Source: Brevundimonas sp. Root1279 | GTDB lineage: Bacteria > Pseudomonadota > Alphaproteobacteria > Caulobacterales > Caulobacteraceae | Direction of reading: 5' to 3' | Length of the DNA stretch: 64,000 bases | Assembly: GCF_001425945.1 (NCBI RefSeq) | Contig: NZ_LMEB01000006.1 | Span: forward strand, 470,518-534,517 | Notes under the pieces: model-generated | The model's input: only the letters and a program-made list of their open reading frames with translations | What the model was told of the DNA's origin: nothing | Databases searched by the model: none | Translations under genes and position numbers: made by a program | Shown: positions 61,378-64,000 of the stretch, one piece after another | Numbering within the stretch: position 1 is the first letter of the stretch | How the letters are laid out: each line of letters starts with the position of its first letter

Positions 61378-63177
61378 ATGGGTCTGGTGGCGAATATCCG
61401 GCGCGATATGAAGTTCGCGAAGGGGCTGCGCCGCCTGCTCGCTCGCATCAAGCCCATCGAACTCGACAGCACCGATCTGGTCTGTGACGACTGGGAAGAG
61501 GCCGTCGACAAATTCGCCGACCACGTCGCCGTGCAGGATGATCGCGGCAGCGTGACCTATCGCGAGCTCGACGCCATGGCCAACCGCTTCGGCCACTGGG
61601 CCCAGAGCCGGCGCCTGAAGCGCGGGGACACCATCGCCCTGGTGATGCTCAACCGGGTCGAATACCTCGCCGCCTGGATCGGCTTCTCCAAGGTCGGCGT
61701 CGCCACCGCCCTGATCAACACGAATCTCAGCGGCCACGCCCTGGCCCACTGCCTGTCGATCTCCAACGCTTCGCAGGTGGTCACCGACGCCGACTGCTGG
61801 CGCAAGATCGAAGAGGCGCGCCCGTACGCCGGCCGCAACCTGATGCTCTGGGTCCTGGGCCTGGCCGACGAGGACGAGGCCGACGAACGCCGCGGCCTGG
61901 ACAAGCCGGTGCGCGGCGGCTCCTCGGTTCGTCCGGCCCGCTCGGCGCGCGCCGGCCTGACCAACCGCGACACGGCCCTGTACATCTACACCTCGGGCAC
62001 CACCGGCCTGCCGAAGGCCGCGCGGATCACCCACGCCCGCGCCCGCACCTATATGCGCGCCTTCGCCGGCGCCACGACAGCGACGGACAAGGACATCACC
62101 TTCAACGTCCTGCCGCTGTACCACTCGACCGGCGGCCTGGTCGGCATCGGCCCGGCGCTGCTGAACGGCGGCAAGCTGATCCTGCGCAAGCGTTTCTCGG
62201 CGACCAATTTCTGGCCCGACGTGAAGGCCTCGGGCGCGACCCTGTTCGTCTATATCGGCGAGCTGTGCCGCTATCTGGTCAACTGCCCGGAACACGCCGA
62301 CGAGCGGTCGCACAAGCTGCGCCTGGCCTTCGGCAACGGCCTGCGGCCCGATGTCTGGGACGACTTCCAGAAGCGCTTCGGCGTGCCGGACATCCTCGAA
62401 TTCTACGGCTCGACCGAGGGCAACGTCTCGCTGTTCAATTTCGACGGCAAGCCGGGCGCCATCGGCCGCGCGCCGAACTTCCTGAAGAAGCAGATCAATT
62501 TCCGACTGGTCCGCTTCGACATCGACACCGAACTGCCCTCGCGCGGCGCCAACGGCCTGTGCGAACTGGCCCGGCCCGGCGAGGTCGGCGAGGCGATCGG
62601 CCAGATCGGCGACGACATCCGCCACGCCTTCTCCGGCTACGCCGACAAGGCCGCCTCGGAGAAGAAGATCCTGCGCGACGTCTTCGTGCGCGGCGACCGC
62701 TGGTTCCGCACTGGCGACCTGATGAAACAGGACGCCGAGGGCTACGTCTATTTCATCGACCGGATCGGCGACACCTACCGCTGGAAGGGCGAGAACGTCT
62801 CGACCGCCGAGGTCGAGCAGCGCCTCGCCGACGCGCCCGGCGTGCTGGAAGTCATCGCCTACGGGGTGCCGGTGCCGGGCCACGAGGGCAAGGCGGGCAT
62901 GGTCGCCCTGGTCGTCGACGGCAAATTCGGTGCCCGCGTCTTCGCCGATTGGGTCGAGCAGGAACTGCCGATCTACGCCCGTCCGGCCTTCGTACGGCTG
63001 ATCAAGTCGGCCGAAACGACCGGAACGTTCAAGTATCGCAAGATCGACCTGGTAGCCGACGGCTTCGACCCCGAAAAGGTCGACGGCCCGCTGTATGTGC
63101 GCGGCGGCAAGAGCGGCTACACCAAGCTGAGCGACGTCGCACGGCAAGCGATCCTGGACGGCGAAACGCGACTTTAG
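61378..63177 (+). CDS. FATP-like long-chain acyl-CoA synthetase
   Basis: A 599-residue adenylate-forming enzyme. The ATP-binding loop is LYIYTSGTTGLPKAARITH near residue 202. LEFYGSTEGNVSLFNFDGK and WFRTGDLMKQDAEGYVYFID complete the core motifs, and TYRWKGENVSTAEVE links to the C-terminal domain. The LNVLPLYHST and STEGN combination points to the very-long-chain/FATP (FadD6-like) group, which activates fatty acids to CoA esters during uptake. It feeds the beta-oxidation enzymes found elsewhere in the window. Confidence 0.93.
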   Translation: MGLVANIRRDMKFAKGLRRLLARIKPIELDSTDLVCDDWEEAVDKFADHVAVQDDRGSVTYRELDAMANRFGHWAQSRRLKRGDTIALVMLNRVEYLAAWIGFSKVGVATALINTNLSGHALAHCLSISNASQVVTDADCWRKIEEARPYAGRNLMLWVLGLADEDEADERRGLDKPVRGGSSVRPARSARAGLTNRDTALYIYTSGTTGLPKAARITHARARTYMRAFAGATTATDKDITFNVLPLYHSTGGLVGIGPALLNGGKLILRKRFSATNFWPDVKASGATLFVYIGELCRYLVNCPEHADERSHKLRLAFGNGLRPDVWDDFQKRFGVPDILEFYGSTEGNVSLFNFDGKPGAIGRAPNFLKKQINFRLVRFDIDTELPSRGANGLCELARPGEVGEAIGQIGDDIRHAFSGYADKAASEKKILRDVFVRGDRWFRTGDLMKQDAEGYVYFIDRIGDTYRWKGENVSTAEVEQRLADAPGVLEVIAYGVPVPGHEGKAGMVALVVDGKFGARVFADWVEQELPIYARPAFVRLIKSAETTGTFKYRKIDLVADGFDPEKVDGPLYVRGGKSGYTKLSDVARQAILDGETRL

Positions 63178-63194
63178 CGCGCAGGAGTTGCCGG

Positions 63195-63216
63195 GGGCGG
63201 GGTTCGCAACCCGCCC
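63195..63216 (+). terminator. Hairpin after the acyl-CoA synthetase gene
   Basis: GGGCGGGGTT pairs with AACCCGCCC (one bulge) around CGC, followed by TTAAGC. It lies 18 bp past the stop. No long T-run, so termination efficiency is uncertain. Confidence 0.5.
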
Positions 63217-63269
63217 TTAAGCATTAACGGCGATGGTTGAGGCCTCTCGCGTCGGGGTCTCCGCCTTCC

Positions 63270-64000
63270 ATGTTCCAGATTATCGGCATTGTGCTGCTGT
63301 TCGCCCTGGTGTTCGGCAGCTACGTCATCTCGGGCGGCAAGTTCGAGGTGATCCTGCACGCCCTGCCTCACGAGATGATGGCCATCGGCGGCGCGGGCTT
63401 CGCGGCCTTCCTGATCTCGAACTCGACCCCGGTGCTGAAGTCGACGATCGGCGGCCTGGGCAAGGCCTTCGCCGGCCCGAAGTGGAAGAAGCAGGACTAC
63501 AAGGACCTGCTGTCGCTGTTGTTCCAGCTGACCAAGACGATGAAGTCCAAGGGCGTCATCGCCCTCGAGAGCCATATCGAAAAGCCGGCCGAGAGCACCA
63601 TCTTCCAGAAGTATCCGAAGGTGCTGAAGGACCACTTCGCCACCGACTTCATCTGCGACACCCTGCGCATGATGACCATGAACCTCGAGGATCCGCACCA
63701 GATCGAGGACGCCATGGAGAAGCAGCTCGAGAAGCACCACCACGAACACCTCGGCGCGCCGCACGCGCTGCAGAACCTCGCCGACGCCCTGCCCGCCCTG
63801 GGCATCGTCGCGGCCGTGCTGGGCGTCATCAAGACCATGGGCTCGATCACCGAGCCGCCGGAGATCCTCGGCGGCATGATCGGCGGCGCGCTGGTCGGCA
63901 CCTTCCTGGGCGTGTTCCTGGCCTACGGCCTGGTCGGCCCGCTGGCCGCCCGCCTCAAGTCGATCGTCGACGAGGAGTCGGCCTTCTACAAGATCATCCA
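63270..64000 (+). CDS. motA: Flagellar motor stator protein MotA (3' end outside window)
   Basis: The first 243 residues are visible. The protein starts MFQIIGIVLLFALVFGSYVI and continues VILHALPHEMMAIGGAGFAA (TM1-TM2). A long cytoplasmic loop with LLFQLTKTMKSKG and ALESHIEKPAEST carries the conserved torque-region acidic and basic residues. LADALPALGIVAAVLGVIKT (TM3, with the key proline) and LGGMIGGALVGTFLGVFLAY (TM4) follow. MotA forms the proton channel with MotB. The gene continues past 64000. Confidence 0.95.
   Translation, partial: MFQIIGIVLLFALVFGSYVISGGKFEVILHALPHEMMAIGGAGFAAFLISNSTPVLKSTIGGLGKAFAGPKWKKQDYKDLLSLLFQLTKTMKSKGVIALESHIEKPAESTIFQKYPKVLKDHFATDFICDTLRMMTMNLEDPHQIEDAMEKQLEKHHHEHLGAPHALQNLADALPALGIVAAVLGVIKTMGSITEPPEILGGMIGGALVGTFLGVFLAYGLVGPLAARLKSIVDEESAFYKII

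Overview
The window is high-GC (roughly 68-70 %), densely packed chromosomal DNA with no transposase, phage gene, CRISPR array, rRNA or tRNA that I can recognise. The gene set (OmpA with a poly-proline linker, TadG-type pilus protein, KdsD, DUF1206, DUF2093, BA14K and DUF488 proteins, FATP-like acyl-CoA synthetase, MotA with a typical alphaproteobacterial sequence) fits an alphaproteobacterium, most likely a member of the Caulobacteraceae such as Brevundimonas, Caulobacter or Phenylobacterium. The genus cannot be fixed from the sequence alone.

Layout. 0-2 kb: end of a secreted amidohydrolase, a striking nested TTCAGAC repeat array, a small secreted protein and a DUF488 protein. 2-6 kb: fatty-acid beta-oxidation pair (thiolase, then the multifunctional hydratase/dehydrogenase), the two genes separated by an inverted-repeat element. 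6-8 kb: glyoxalase-fold protein, hemerythrin-like protein, arabinose-5-phosphate isomerase. 8-12 kb: trehalose operon otsB - GH15 hydrolase - otsA. 12-16 kb: glutathione transferase with a divergent WYL regulator, a second thiolase and a hydroxyacyl-CoA-dehydrogenase-like SDR. 16-21 kb: OmpA porin, UDP-glucose dehydrogenase, OmpA lipoprotein, 2-oxoglutarate oxygenase. 21-28 kb: TadG-like von Willebrand protein, M2 peptidase, MtgA, WD40 protein, lipoprotein. 28-29.7 kb: a lower-GC accessory island with a HELGH-motif protein and a secreted partner. 29.7-34 kb: metal-homeostasis block (CobW-type GTPase, CDF zinc exporter, membrane protein) with two AT-rich Fur-family-like palindromes. 34-36.7 kb: secreted alpha/beta hydrolase and a methyltransferase. 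36.8-46.1 kb: two giant RTX-type proteins in tandem, one starting with VCBS repeats and the other with a seven-bladed FG-GAP propeller. 46.2-47.9 kb: rplU-rpmA with a structured leader, and a GNAT enzyme. 48-54.7 kb: small envelope proteins, ilvA - FKBP - thioesterase, and an ArsR-led operon of SRPBCC, DHFR-like and GST genes. 54.7-64 kb: ABC exporter, DUF1206 protein, PQQ-type sugar dehydrogenase, two Ala/Pro-rich membrane proteins, FATP-like acyl-CoA synthetase and the first part of motA.

How the genes work together. Lipid catabolism recurs (fad pair, second thiolase plus SDR, acyl-CoA synthetase). Envelope and peptidoglycan functions are frequent (OmpA, OmpA lipoprotein, MtgA, TadG, lipoproteins, giant secreted RTX proteins). 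Stress protection is represented by trehalose synthesis, hemerythrin and glutathione transferases. Intergenic space is colonised by at least three families of short palindromic repeats, each present at more than one locus here.

The most interesting leads are the nested 9-bp/56-bp TTCAGAC array, the tandem RTX pair with a shared C-terminal DDWL end, the TadG protein whose von Willebrand domain carries two E1-FCCH-like inserts, the low-GC HELGH protein with its overlapping secreted neighbour, and the hairpin leader of rplU.
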